Assembly: GCA_010279815.1 (NCBI GenBank) | Contig: QEOQ01000534.1 | Coordinates: forward strand, 291,103 to 355,102 | DNA: 64,000 nucleotides | DNA from: Brachionus plicatilis | Lineage: Eukaryota > Rotifera > Eurotatoria > Ploima > Brachionidae | Direction: 5' to 3' | Shown: in pieces, positions 31,845 through 44,600 of the stretch | Layout of the letters: each line of letters starts with the position of its first letter | How positions within the stretch are numbered: the first letter of the stretch is position 1 | Made by a program: the position numbers and the translations under genes | The notes under the pieces: generated by a model | Seen by the model: only the letters and a program-made list of their open reading frames with translations | Database searches by the model: none | What the model was told of the DNA's origin: nothing

Positions 31845-32218
31845 TTAGGTGGTGGTGGTGTTCGTGCGGGCAAGATGTATGTCGAGGCGGGCCTTGAAGC
31901 TGTTAAGGGTTGGAGCGTTGACTGTCGAGGACGCGAGATTGTTCCAGGTAGATGCAACTCTCCTTTGGATGTTTTCGATGATCCTTACATCTGCTCGTCT
32001 ATGGGGATTCCATACTGAGGTGGCATATTCGAGGTGAGGTCGGACAAAAGCAGTGTACAGGGAATTAAAAGATTGAGGATTCCAGGCATGGAAGGCCTGG
32101 CGGAGTTGTCCAAGAATGGAGTTGGCTTTGGCCGCCGAGTGTTAGCAGTGGGTTCTCCATTTCAGGTCACTAGAGAAATATACGCCGAGGTCCTTTTCCG
32201 TTTTGATCTAAAATAGAT
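31845..32218 (-). pseudogene. non-LTR retrotransposon C-terminal fragment (CR1/Jockey-like)
   Basis: Minus-strand frame open apart from one TAA. It starts at the KDLGVYFSSDLKW motif, then LYTAFVRPHLEYATSVWNP and IENIQRR. This is the well-known region after the reverse transcriptase in CR1/Jockey-type elements. An apparent in-frame deletion follows, then a TWNNLASSTVNAPTLNSFK tail typical of the ORF end, and a stop at 31845. It is GC-rich, in contrast to the neighbourhood, and 5' truncated. Confidence 0.85.
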
Positions 32219-32742
32219 ATTTAAATATCCACTAATTAAGTTTTTAAAAAAAAACAACAGCAAATAACTGATTCAATTTTTAAAATATATTCTAATAAGA
32301 TTTCTCAAATAAGAGAAAATATCATTCATTTATAAGATTGTAACTTAATTTTTATTTTCTTCACTATTTAAGTGGAATAAAAGCACAAAAAAACTTCAAA
32401 TAATTGACTTATTTTTTTTTAGTACAACCTTTAAAACATAACTACCTTTTTTTTTGAAAAATCCAATTCCTTAAAACATAAACAAAAAAGCGGAATTTTC
32501 GTCAATTGGTTTCATTTATTGATTTCGGTGAAATTTCTCATGGAATGAAAAAAATAAACGAAAATTGGTGTTAATTTTGGCAAAAAAAAAATTTCTTCAA
32601 TAAATTGATAGGCAAAATAGGCAAATATCTAATAGATCGTATCCAGTTTGTTCGAATTTTTAGTTAGAGAATTCCAAATGATGTTGACATGCTAACATAG
32701 TATTATAGTATCATAATTGTGCCAAAGTAAGTAAATGTAATC

Positions 32743-32780
32743 GTTCTGGAAAAGGTAGAAAGTTCTACCTTTTCCAGAAC
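32743..32780. repeat. perfect 18-bp palindrome with 2-nt loop
   Basis: GTTCTGGAAAAGGTAGAA, AG, TTCTACCTTTTCCAGAAC. A shorter related piece, TAGAACTTTGACTTGTCAAAAGT, follows. Confidence 0.85.
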
Positions 32781-32842
32781 TTTGAATTGTCAAAAGTACC
32801 TTTTTCGTAGAACTTTGACTTGTCAAAAGTATGGTATTGGCT

Positions 32843-32888
32843 AGTGTTGGGAGTCGACTAAAAAAAATTTAGTCGACTCCCAACGCTA
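32843..32888. repeat. hairpin with hAT-like end TAGTGTTGGGAGTCGACT
   Basis: The arms TAGTGTTGGGAGTCGACTAA and its reverse complement differ at one base. A further AAGTCGACTCGGG copy follows at about 32933. It looks like the fused ends of a deleted DNA element. Confidence 0.7.
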
Positions 32889-35800
32889 GAATAAAATTTT
32901 AAAGTCGATATTAAATTTAATTTAATTTTTTTTAAGTCGACTCGGGACAAAATATGCCCAAGACTAGTTTAAAAAGCAAAGGTAAGTACGAATTAAACAT
33001 GTCACGTATCTCAGAAGCTAAACTCTTCGAAATGCTGACAGATACATTTAGCACTAAGCTCACATCTTGACTTAATTATAAGCTCGTGTTCTTGACACGA
33101 GCATAAAGGTATAAATAAGAATTTCATTCTTAGAACTTCAGAATTCTATAAACTATAAACTATAAAAGAACTTCAGAACGTTCAATAACTTAAATAAAGC
33201 TTTCAAAGAATATACATTGTATTTTTTATTAACCGGACCTACATTTATTTAAATTCAATTTTTTTGCAGAATTTTCAGATTTTTTAATTGTTTAAAATAT
33301 TTATCATGTTCTGATCATTAGTGTAATTAAGAAAAGCGTTTTTAATTTAGTTTATTCGAATAATAATTAATTTTTTTGAATTATTTAAAATATTAAAGTT
33401 TTGACCAAGACTGTCAAGCTGAGAATGGCAAGATTGGGAAATCGGTTTGTGCAATCGGTTCGTCAAAATACTCATAATTTAAAGTCAGTCAAAATATTTT
33501 TTTTTACATTTAATAAAATTTTTATAATTCTAAAATTAATCTTGAATATCAAAGTAATTTTTTTTTTAATTTCATATTTTAAAAAAAAAACAGTATATTT
33601 AATTTTTTTAATTAATTTTACACGATTAAAGGATTTGAAATTATATAAAAAATCGACTATAGAAAAAAGCTAATTATCATTATCGTTTTAAATAACTTTA
33701 TAATTAAATATGGTAAGCAATGGTAACTTACATCTTTCACTTAAATTTTTTTCTTAATAAATATAAAATTCATAAAAAATTTTAAGTAAAGATAGTTAAT
33801 TAAAATTAATCAAAAATGCCTCTTCTTTTGTATGTATCAATCAATCTTTCATATGTTCGAACAACCTGGTCCAATCACCAAGCCGTTCCATAATCCATTA
33901 ACCGCTTTCATAATCAAACTGGTTTCCCACCCCAATTATGGAACCACCACTTGTCCCAGTCAGATTATAATAGGACTGATACCGTAAACAGACCATCACT
34001 AGTTTTTATATTTTTTGAATTTAAAATATTTCCTTTTAATTGCGATACATGCTTTAATTAATCATAAATGATATTGCTTTTTTTTCTTATATTTTACAAA
34101 TCAATATCTTGATTAGAAGATTCTTAATTATTTTAATAAAGAGTTTTAGAAGGCATTAATTTAGCTTTGTAGTTAGAATAATTTAATTTTAGTAATATTA
34201 AGTCTTCCAAAAAATCGATATTGCTACAATCTGAATATTTTTTAGATAATTTTCTTTAGCATTATGGTCATCACTATAAAACTTTTTTTTAAATTCTTTT
34301 ATATCATTTAAACAAAAAAGCAAAAATCTTTTTTATGTACTCTTTTACAAAAGCAAGATTAAAACCCCCTTTTTCTAATATTTGAATTCATTTATTTATT
34401 AAAGAATGTTAGATTTTCAAGATAAAAGCTAACTTGAGTAAACATTTTTTTACTGCACCAATTTCAATATTAATCTCAAATTATCTCAAATTTGAATAAT
34501 CTTATCTTTTTTTTTGATAAGACCATATTTTGCATTTTCTAGAATACTTTTGCTCCATACATTATATATCATTTTTTTTTACAAAAAGTATGATCATTCA
34601 GCAAGTTTTCTGATTAATGGGCTTTGAATATTTATTAGATCAAGAATCATATATATTTATTATATTATTATATAATTAGATAAGTGAGAATGCATGGCAT
34701 CCTTCAAAAATTTTTAATCATTAGTATTCTTTTACATTTGAGAAAAACAAATATGATCCGCATCACAAAACTCAAGTTTTAACTTTTAAATTGCAAAAGA
34801 TAGAAAAATAGATCATTATTATCGTAATAACTTATAAATCATTATCTGGATCGAATTGATTCCCAGATGATTTTTTGATCAACTTTAGCTAAAAATATTT
34901 AGGAATATGTTCATTTTTAATTTGTTGTTTTAAGTGTGCACAGAAAAAATATTATTTTAAAATATAAACTTTCTTTATCACTATAATTCATGAGCTCCGC
35001 AAAGATTTTGTTATCAACTAAAAAAAATAGAATGATTACATCTAAATCGACTGCAATAAAAATCATAAAATTTAGATCAAAAACTTGTTTTCCAATTTTA
35101 AAATTTCAAACTGAGTTTAATATTGTATCTGTCATCTCTGTTATTTCTCATTTGATATGATTGAATGTTTATTTTTTTTTTAAATTACTTTCTATCAAAA
35201 AAAAGCAAACAAATCTAAAAGGAATCTATTTATTAGCTTGATAAAATTAACCCACTTACTAGAAAAAATTAAAAACTAAACAAGATAAAAATAATTTTTA
35301 AAATTGATAAGTCTTCATAAACCAGCCGAGATATTTAGCTTAATTTAATTAAAATAAATAATAAGCAACTTATTGCGATGTACCAAAAAAAATTTTGATT
35401 AAATACGCTAAAAATGTCTGGTAATGTGATCAAAGTGGCTCCAGATTGATTCAATTAAAAAAAAGCTTCAAAAATTTGGTAATTAAAAAATCTAATTTTT
35501 TGTGAAAATTTAAATCTCTTAAATATGATTATAATTTAAAATTCAATTAATTTTTTTAAAGGAATTAAAATTTTTAACTAATTAATTTTTTTTGTTTAAA
35601 AATATATATAACAGTTTACTAAGCCTCCTTTTTTTCAAAACAAAATAATAAAAATTTTAAAGTTTTTCCTAAAAACTAGAAATTTTTTTAAAATCTTTAA
35701 GTCTCGAAGCAAGGCTTTAAAATTTTAATAAAATAAAAAACAGCTCACTTAGTTTATCAATCTAAATTTGACTTGGGTGAATAATAAATTTGGACCTAAA

Positions 35801-36424
35801 ATGTGTCCACAGCCAAAGATAATTTTTTTTTAAATAATTTTAAATGCAAAAATTTGAAAGCTTCCAGTTTTGTAAGAATTTTTTTTGAATGATTTTAAAA
35901 AGTTTTCGCTTTAAAAGCTTAAAAGTTCAGTCTTTTAATTACGTGTTCATGATTAGTAAAAAGCAAAATAAAATAAAATTTGACATGAAAAATTCCACTA
36001 AAATTTTATTTCTAAATGTTCTCAATTTTGATCAAACTATAATTCTACATAAAAATAATTTTATATAATTTTAGAAAAAAAAAACTAAAAAGCGTATCTG
36101 AATTAAATAAAAAGTCACTTCAATAAATGTAAAATTTATCCTCTTTTGTAATTAAAAGCTAATATTTGAAGTATTGAGCTTATGTTATATTTTTACATAA
36201 AAAAATTGTTCCATGCCAACGCAAAACTCAAGAACATAATTCGATCATTTAAATCTTTGATGGCATGGAACAAAAAATTTTAGAACAAAAATAAAATTTA
36301 AATCCTTGATTTCAAAATACTTTAAATCGGTATATGTGCCATCAAAAAAACTATTTTCCTAATCATTTATTATTGAGATTATAAATTTGCTTAAAAATAC
36401 GAGTTTTTCCTAAGAAACTAAAAT

Positions 36425-37490
36425 TTATTCAGTTTTGAGCGCCCATTTCATGTCATCTGAACGAGGCTTGATTCCACTCAGCTTGAAAATCATGTTTTCC
36501 ATGGTGGGCCAAAATTTTATCTTTTCCAGTGGATAGTTCAGCCATCCGGTCGTGATACAAAAATATGTATCATGCGGCGTTACGTGGTGCACTCGATGAT
36601 GAATTCGAGGTAAGATTACATGCATATCTTGGAGTATGGTTATGTAGCGCGGCAGGCCAAAGTACGTGTGCGACCACTTGTGAAACTAAAGCAAAATTTT
36701 CACTCACTTTACCATCTTGGTCAAAAAATCTTACTTGATTGGTCAGGGTCACGAAAACAGACAGCAAGAACAAATACATGTGCCAATTGTAGTCGAGCAT
36801 TATTTGCTCCACTGAATTGAACAGAAATTGGTAGGCTATGTAGCCAAGAGCTGGGATAATCACGGCAAAGTTATCGCCATTGGTCTCCACAAAATCGTGC
36901 CTGGTTATAGCAGTCGGGTCAATGTGGTGTTCACGGAAGTTTCTGAGCAAATTTTTGCCTATCAAGAACATGTCCACCGAGCCGTAGGAATCGGCGGCCC
37001 AGTGCACTATGCCGCTAAGAAAATCGGCTGTCAAAATACCGCCAACTTGGCAATTAAAAAATTTAGTTATAAAAAAAAAAAAATTAATTAAATTCCACTT
37101 ACTGGCAGCTGGAAAAATAAAATACCACTTTCTGATGTCGAAGTAGAAGAAAAAAAAGTACAAGTTAAAAAATATAAGCGGTATGGACAACAGCAAAGCA
37201 GAATATTCGAAGGCTCGTTTTAATTTAGTGTACTGACTGGCCAGGTATTTGGCACCAGCATGGTTTCGGCCAGATTTTGCCGGCGCCTTCAAATGCTTTT
37301 TCAATGCACTTATGTTGTGTGAGTGGTTTGCGGACGCTATCGGCTCAGTGGCGTTTATTAGGTTGTTGAAATTTTCGCTTGATTTGGCCGGGGCCAGGCT
37401 GCTAAGGCTGGGAGCCGAGTTTGAGTTGGCCGAACTCTCAGCCGAGTCCACGGACGGCATGCATTCCCATGTCTTCAATCCGACTGTCAT
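36425..37490 (-). CDS. PEDS1: plasmanylethanolamine desaturase (PEDS1/TMEM189, Kua family)
   Basis: Three exons on the minus strand: 37490-37103, 37045-36735 and 36685-36425 (introns 57 and 49 nt, phases 1 and 0), giving 319 residues. The enzyme sits in the endoplasmic reticulum membrane and introduces the vinyl-ether double bond that makes plasmalogens. Visible signatures: ADFLSGIVHWAADSYGSVD, FREHHIDPTAITRHDF, ETNGDN, KWSHTYFGLPRY, HVILPRIHHRVHHV and FCITTGWLNYPLEKI. The histidine-rich boxes that bind the metals are complete. There are hydrophobic segments in late exon 1 and in exon 2. The N-terminal 90 residues are serine/alanine-rich and longer than in vertebrate PEDS1. I chose ATG 37490 because the frame upstream offers only a TTG. 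No ubiquitin-conjugating-like fusion is seen. Confidence 0.95.
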
Positions 37491-40400
37491 TTTTTCTTCC
37501 TTTTTTTTCAAGAGTGTGAATTATGGTCAGTGCGATTTCAAGCCCTAGTGACAACACATAATTGTCAGTTTATCTAAATAAAAAACAAAAAAAAAAAATT
37601 TTCTTAAATTTTTTAAAATTATTCTAGATTTTAAATCACGTTTTCCTTAATTAAATTTTGACAGATGACATTGATTACTTGAGAGAGTTACTTTTTTATT
37701 TATAATTAGGATTTTTTCTTTATTAATCTAAATTAAATTACATCTTTTTTTTGTTTAATAAATAAACGCGTAAACTAACGACTTGCCGTTTACTAATCTG
37801 AGTAGGCTGACAGAGAAAAAAAATTAGATAGAAAATTGAGCAGCTTTTGGTTGTTGTTGCTGCTTTCAAGTTTTTTGCTGATGATGCTCAAAAATCAATA
37901 CATAAAAATAATCAAGGAAATTGAATTAAATAAATATTTTTCTATGCAGAAATAAAAAGGAAAAATTTGAAATGCTAAACAGATTTTTTTAAAGGAAAAT
38001 TTTTGCTTCTGGGATTCGGGATCGTGGAAAGCAAAATTAATAGCTTTTAAAGTAAATCTATGCCAAAAACCTGTTTGCCATTTTTGCTATTTTTACTAAA
38101 TCGATCAAATTACCATTTTTAAGATTTGAGTTTGCTTAACATTTTGGCAAAAATGCCTTCTTTTGTGCCGCAAAAACCAACTTCCATATTTCTGACTAAT
38201 TCCATCCATCAAGTCATGCAAAGAATTTTTTCTTCTATTTTTTGTTTATTTTAAACGCTAAATTCTCGTTTATCAAGGATATTGCCATGTAAAGAACAAA
38301 AATGTTAAACGATTTTTATGTAAAAAAATTTCTTATATAATACTAATAAAATTTGAATTTTAGACTTGGAAGAATCAAAGCAATGAATAAAATATAAAAA
38401 TCATAATTTATGGCGAACACAGCATTTGAATTCTAATCTAATTTTAACATTTTAACTGTTCACTCTTTAATTCTAAAATTTAAAATTTAAAATTTTTTTT
38501 AATTTTTTTTCTGATCTTTAACTCAACTGATCTATCTCTTTTTTCATATCTTGCAAGTCATTTATAAAATTATCATAACTTTTAAATATCAAAGCATATG
38601 AAAATTTTATACATATTTTTATCGATTTCCCCAGCGCAAAATTTCATTTACTCTTCAAATTGTGATACAACTTTGTAAAATATTTAGACGCACTCTAGAT
38701 TTTAATTTATTAAAAAAACTTGTCTTACTTAATTTAGATAAGAAAGACATTTAGATAACTAAAAAAAAAATAAACCACATTTTTGAAAAAAAGTAATTAC
38801 AAATAGAGATAGTTTACTTTTCATTATTAATAAAACAACACATTTCGAAATTTTCTCTCTTTTTAAATCCTTAAAATCAGCTAATTTCGCAATTTTTCTT
38901 CATTTCTAAATACCACATATTTTATCCTTTGAAAAAAAGACCATCTCTAAAACAATCAATAAATTTAAAAAACATCCAAATGAAACAAACTTGGAATAAA
39001 ATATATTTTTTTAAATTTCTTTATTTAATAGGTAAATTAGAAAGCAGTTGTCTAGTGGGTTGATTAATTATAATTTTGCTGTGAACAAGGATTCTATGAA
39101 ACAATGGTAAGTGGCTTGATATTAATTTACCTAGGAGCAAATATTTAACTAAATATAAATTTTGTTGTGGCAACGTACCGCATTTAATTCCAAAGTAAAA
39201 TTAATAAACTAATAGGTTACCTTTATTTTATTTATACATATTTTTTTAGATCTTAGCTTGGATTCTTAGCCAATATTGGAAACAATTTTGAAATTACAGG
39301 CCCAAAAATTAAAAACTGATTGTTAGTTGAGAACTTATAGCTTTAATTAAAGCCGTATTAAAATTTTGAAAATTAAACGTTGCCAAAGCAACTCTAATTC
39401 GATAGTCAAATTAATAAATGTATTAAATAATTCTTAAATAAAAATCTATTTCTAATTAATCACCAGAACAGGAAGTTGGCAAAATCGCTAATTTTTTTCA
39501 GAGTCTACTGGTATTAATTGAATTTTTAGGCTTTTCGCCATGCTTGATTTCAAAATCTATTTTAGATTACATTTACTTGAAAAGTTAATTTTCATCATAT
39601 TCAAATAAAATACACATAAGAGCTTCAAATAAAAATGATTATTCATTAATCTTGATAAATTTATAATTTGCCTTATTTATTACAATTTACCATTTATTTT
39701 GTGAGTTCAAAACTAAGCCCTCGGTATTATCTTTTTTATTTTATGATGTTTATGGCAAAAAAGCCTATTAATAAATAAAAATATCAATTGGATTTTTGTG
39801 GTGGTAAAATATTACTCTGGCATATGGAAGAATCCGGATCGATTCAGCTCGAGTAAATAAATTTTTTAAAACCCTATTCAAGTTGAGTTATCATCAACAA
39901 ATCGCTGTGTAGTCAAACTATAGGGTGTATTTGCTCGAAGGGTAATAACTGTAAAATCATAAAATATTAGATAATTGTTCAACTTTATTTTTTCCAATTC
40001 TCATTATTACCCGAAATTAAAATAAATAACTTTTCTCTTATCTCAAGCCAAATAGTCAAATAATAAACTAAATTTTAGTGTTATTGGTGTCCTTTAGCAT
40101 TTATTCTAATTAAATACTTATTTTTATTTAAATTAGTTTGTATTTTGTTTAAAATGGCACACTCTTTTCTCTCATCAAAAAGTACTCATACTTCCAAAAA
40201 ATTTGCTCCTAAAAAGAAATATAAAAAAAAGAAGTTTTCTTTTCTTACAATAAATCAAAATGTGGTGTCAAACTTGGCAGTGGGAAGTTTCAGTGAAAGA
40301 TTTAAAAAAATTCAAAAAAAAAGGTGATGAAAAGAAAAGAGTGTAGAAATTTTCAATAACATGTTTGGTTTATCAGAAAAAAGCGTAAATTAAGCGAATC

Positions 40401-41687
40401 GACGAGAAAATAGAAAAAAAATAATTTGTTTCTCTAATTTTCTGCATAATTTTTTGAAATAATTATCAATAAATATTAATTTAATTTTTAAAAAAAACAT
40501 CATTTAATGTTTTGGCTATCAAAAAATTTGAGTAATAAAAATAAAATTTGTATCCTGTTATTTTTTATGTTGGCATTGGAAAATAAATTTCTCATTTCAA
40601 TTACATGACATTTTAAATTTTAGTTTTTTAGAATTTAATATGATGCTTATTACTAATTTATTTTTTTTATAAAGACAAAAAAGTTATAAAAAGAATTTAT
40701 TTACATTAGAAATAAAAGTGGAGCAAAGGTAACGAAATTGATGGATGAAAAAAAAAAACTGCTTAATGATCAGATACATGAAGTTTAAATTGCTGCTTTA
40801 AAGATAGTAATGGATTTTTAATGATTCTTCGTTAGACTATCTTGAAAATTTTTAAATAAATTTGTGAAATATGACTTAGAAATTAAAGATAGTTTGAATG
40901 TATTTTAATATTATCTCAGTAATCTCATAATCATTATCATCATCTAAAAAAAATTATTTAAACTTGTTGATATCTCGTAGATTCTTTTGATCATCATTTT
41001 CTATTATCTAATTTTTTTGTTTGTAATAATGTTCAACTATCATAAAATGAAACATTTAAAATTAATTAAAATATTTTCGCTCAAATTCTTATTCAACAAA
41101 AAACAAAGTTTTATCTTTTTAATTAGAAAAAAAAAGTACAATTATATTGTAAAAAAATTTTATGTGTCTCATCGGCCAGATTTGCCATTTTTTAGTGACT
41201 AGGTAAATTATTTTCTTGGTATTCAAAAACTGAATATAAAAGCCAAGCTTACTTTTTGCTAATAGTTTAAAATTTGCCTAAATATTTAAATGTTTCATTT
41301 GACAGTGATGAATTTACGTTGGAATTTAAAATCTTATTGATCCATAATTTTAAATTGAATTTAATTAAATTCTGTTGAATTATGCAATTAAAGGTAAATT
41401 TTAATTAAAGACACAATAAGAATTTGAATCTTCAAAGAAGAAAAAATTGAATTACTAATTAAAATTAAGCGAAAAAAATGGTCGTATAACATAAAGAAAA
41501 ATTTCTCAAAAATACTCAAAAAATTATTATAATAATGATATTTATTCTTTTTGCCATGTAAAAACAAATTAATTGAAAAAAATGAGTAAAAACAATTGAG
41601 TCAAATAAAAAAGAAATTATACAAAAAAAATTCCAAAATAAAAATAAAACTTCTACTGATCGTCATGCACCTTTATTTATATACACT
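37491..41687. other. intergenic region between PEDS1 and DCC 3' end
   Basis: 4.2 kb of AT-rich DNA holding the PEDS1 promoter and the DCC 3' flank. A TTTATT (AATAAA on the minus strand) at about 41540 could serve DCC polyadenylation. The small basic ORF at 40154 is the only frame with a non-random look. The rest shows no feature that I can support. Confidence 0.4.
40154..40327 (+). CDS. small lysine-rich ORF, unknown
   Basis: 57 codons from ATG at 40154 (MAHSFLSSKSTHTSKK, a lysine-rich stretch, then NLAVGSFSERFKKI). The first half is strongly basic. No family was recognised and there are no introns. It could be a decayed transposon ORF or chance. Confidence 0.2.
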   Translation: MAHSFLSSKSTHTSKKFAPKKKYKKKKFSFLTINQNVVSNLAVGSFSERFKKIQKKR

Positions 41688-44600
41688 CTAGCATTCAAAT
41701 TGTTTGGCAGTTATCGCATTTAAATCCTTCATAATTCCTTCTAAATTAGCCATCTCTTGAGTCATGCCTTGGTCACAGCGTTCATATTTTTTGTCATAGA
41801 TATTTTCAATTGACTTTCCGTTCATCAAAAAATTGTTTCCTGGCTTCGATACTGAGGTAGATGCTGTGTTCGAGTTTGAGAGTGATACTATTAGTTGTTT
41901 TTTTGCCGGACTTTTGAATTCTTTGGCCTCACAATGCTTGGAAGGTGTACTTGGAATACTCACGGATGAAGACTGAACATGATTGTTGCTGTTCGAGTTG
42001 GAAAAGCTCTTGAGGGGCTGCAGCAAAGATTTAGAGCTTGAAGTTGAGGTATTGATGTTCGCAATTCTGTCGTACACCTGGCTAGGACATCCGCTGTGAG
42101 AGGACGAAGCCGGTGAATGCGTCGAATATTCTCCATTCGACTGAACCTGATTATCAATTATGTACGGCTTGGCCGTAAAGTGGATTTTTTGACTATTCGA
42201 ATTGTTAAAATTAATAGTCTGGTTCGGGATAAGTGTGGCTGTAGCAACAGCTAAAATAAAAAATTATTTCAATTTCATTAAAAATATCTTAAGTCGAATT
42301 TATTTTAAAAAGAATTAGGATTCAAAAATTTAATTTATTAAATAGAATTATAAAGAAATTAATTCTTTTCTTCGAGTCTGAAGGGTTTGATAGTCAATTG
42401 ATTTCAATTATAAATATATTTTTTAAATTTTATTTTATTTTAATTAAATTTTTTAATTTTTTTGTTTTATGAAAATGACAGTTTAAATGCTGAATCTAAA
42501 TGTTACTTTAAATTAACTTTATAAATATTTAAAAAATGTTTTAGCGTCATACAAAATTTTTTTGACAGGCTTTTAAAACAGGTAAATATTGGCTTGAATA
42601 TATAGGCAACAAATTTCTGTCATAAAACCTCTTAAGACAGAAAAATAAGAAAAATTTTAAATTTTCATCCAGCAAATTATTTAAAGGTACTAGTAAAATT
42701 CTAAAGTTTAAAATTTTATTAAGCCAACAGAGAAAATAATTAACTGAAAAATATATAAGAAAAAATTTAAATTTAATCTGAATTAATTTAAAATTTTCCT
42801 TAAATTAAGCAAAATCCTTTTTTTATTTGAAAATTAAATTTTCGAGCAAAAAAATTCTATTTTCATTTATTTTCGTCACTTTTTTATTCATTATCTGTAC
42901 AAACATAAATATCAGTTGAAACGAATTTTAATTAAAATTATTTTCTTTTTATTACTAACGAATTATTCAAAGTAATTGAAATTTAATTATTCATTTAAAA
43001 GTGTAGTTACCTGTAAATCAACAAATAAAAAAAATATAAATTTTCGAAAAAGCCTTAAATAATTTTAATTTCAATGAAACATTGCTTATTTTATCTCAAT
43101 TGTTCTTTAAAATCGACGGATCTTGTATTATTCATTTTTTACAATTTTAAATTCGATTTGAAAAAAAACAATTTTAAGAATAATTTAAAGCTTAAACCAA
43201 TTTTTTTGAATGAAAAATTTCAAATTAATTTCAGGGGTTTTCTTTAAAGTGAAAATTTAGATTTTTAAAAAACAAGCTAAATTTACAAAGATTTATTATA
43301 ATTCAAAATCAACATTAGAATTTTAATTAAAAAAAAATATCAATATTCCTAAAAGGTTTTTCTATTTTCAACAAAAAACTAAATAAAAAAAATTTTGTTT
43401 ATATGCCCATTAAAAACGATACACCTAATTTTTTCTTGTCTTCTCATATTTGTCATCAAACAATTTTTTCTCAAAAATTGTTCAATATTAAATTAAATAA
43501 AAGATCTAATCTTCATACGAAATTGCTTTGATTGTATTGTAATAAAATTAGAATTTCAAGGCAAAATGAAAAAATTTTATAGTTTTAATATTTCCATATT
43601 TTTAGATTTTCTGTATAATATTTGATAAGACTTTTATCATTCATTTTGATATTTAAATAATTTGAAAGAATTTTTTTTAATTTTCTGTAATATTGAACAA
43701 AAAATGTAAAATTATTTTCGTTTTTCCAATTTCCCTCATAAAATTTGAAAATTAACCAAAGTTTAGAAAGAATTAGTTCAATTCTTTTTCTGAAGTCTTC
43801 TGAGTAATTTTTTCTAGAATTAAAAATTTAACTAACTTATTAAAATTAATATTGAATTTTAATAATAAAATAAGTTGATTTTTTACAACCTTAAGCTATT
43901 AAAACGGCATTGAATACTTTTGTAACAAAAAAAATATCCAATTGAACCAAAAAATACCATAACTAAATATCCAAAAAAATTTTGCTATAAGAGATGTCAA
44001 TTTTTTCACAATCAATAAGAGTGCACCCTTAATTGTTTAAAATATTTCTCTCTAGGATCTACTAGGAGTCAAAAAAAATATGCTTTCATATGGCCGCATT
44101 AATTACAATTAAGATTCGATATACGAATCGATTTTTTTATTTTTGAATTTTTATTTAAAATTTTAAAAATATTCAAACATCAAATTCAAATAATAAAATA
44201 ATATAATTAATTGTTTAAATTTAAAATTTATTTAATTTTTATGATAGTCGAACACTGCTTCAAATGACCAAATTCGATTTTACCATTGATTAAAATTAAA
44301 CTGCACATTTTTTAATTTTTTGATTGTCACAAAAAGGCATGGTGAAATTTCATACAATACTTTCAATACAAAAAGAAATAATTTTATAAGTTTTCTTAGC
44401 TTATGGTAAATTGCGTTCTATTTTTAATACTTTTAAATTTATTAAAGATCGTTCAGATTTTTTTTCAGCAGAACAAGTATTTGATCATTAGAACAAAAGA
44501 AATAAAATTATTATTAATTTTGGTTAAACGTCGCATAAAAAAATCAAATCGTCAATTAAAATAAAATTCAATTTAATATATTATGCGTAAATTAAATTAT

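Larger units (their letters stand above)
32219..36424. other. gene-poor AT-rich region with hairpins and repeat relics
   Basis: Nothing coding was recognised over 4.2 kb. It contains hairpins at 32743-32780 and 32843-32888. There is a possible decayed hAT-like pair of ends at about 33429 (GGGAAATCGGTTTG) and 33930 (AACTGGTTTCCCACCCC), and an inverted repeat TTGTTCCATGCCA / TGGCATGGAACAA at about 36208-36274. Confidence 0.4.

Noticed and set aside
36425..37490. PEDS1-UBE2V read-through fusion as known in vertebrates
   Set aside because: The next coding sequence downstream is not a ubiquitin-conjugating variant; none is visible within the neighbouring spacers.
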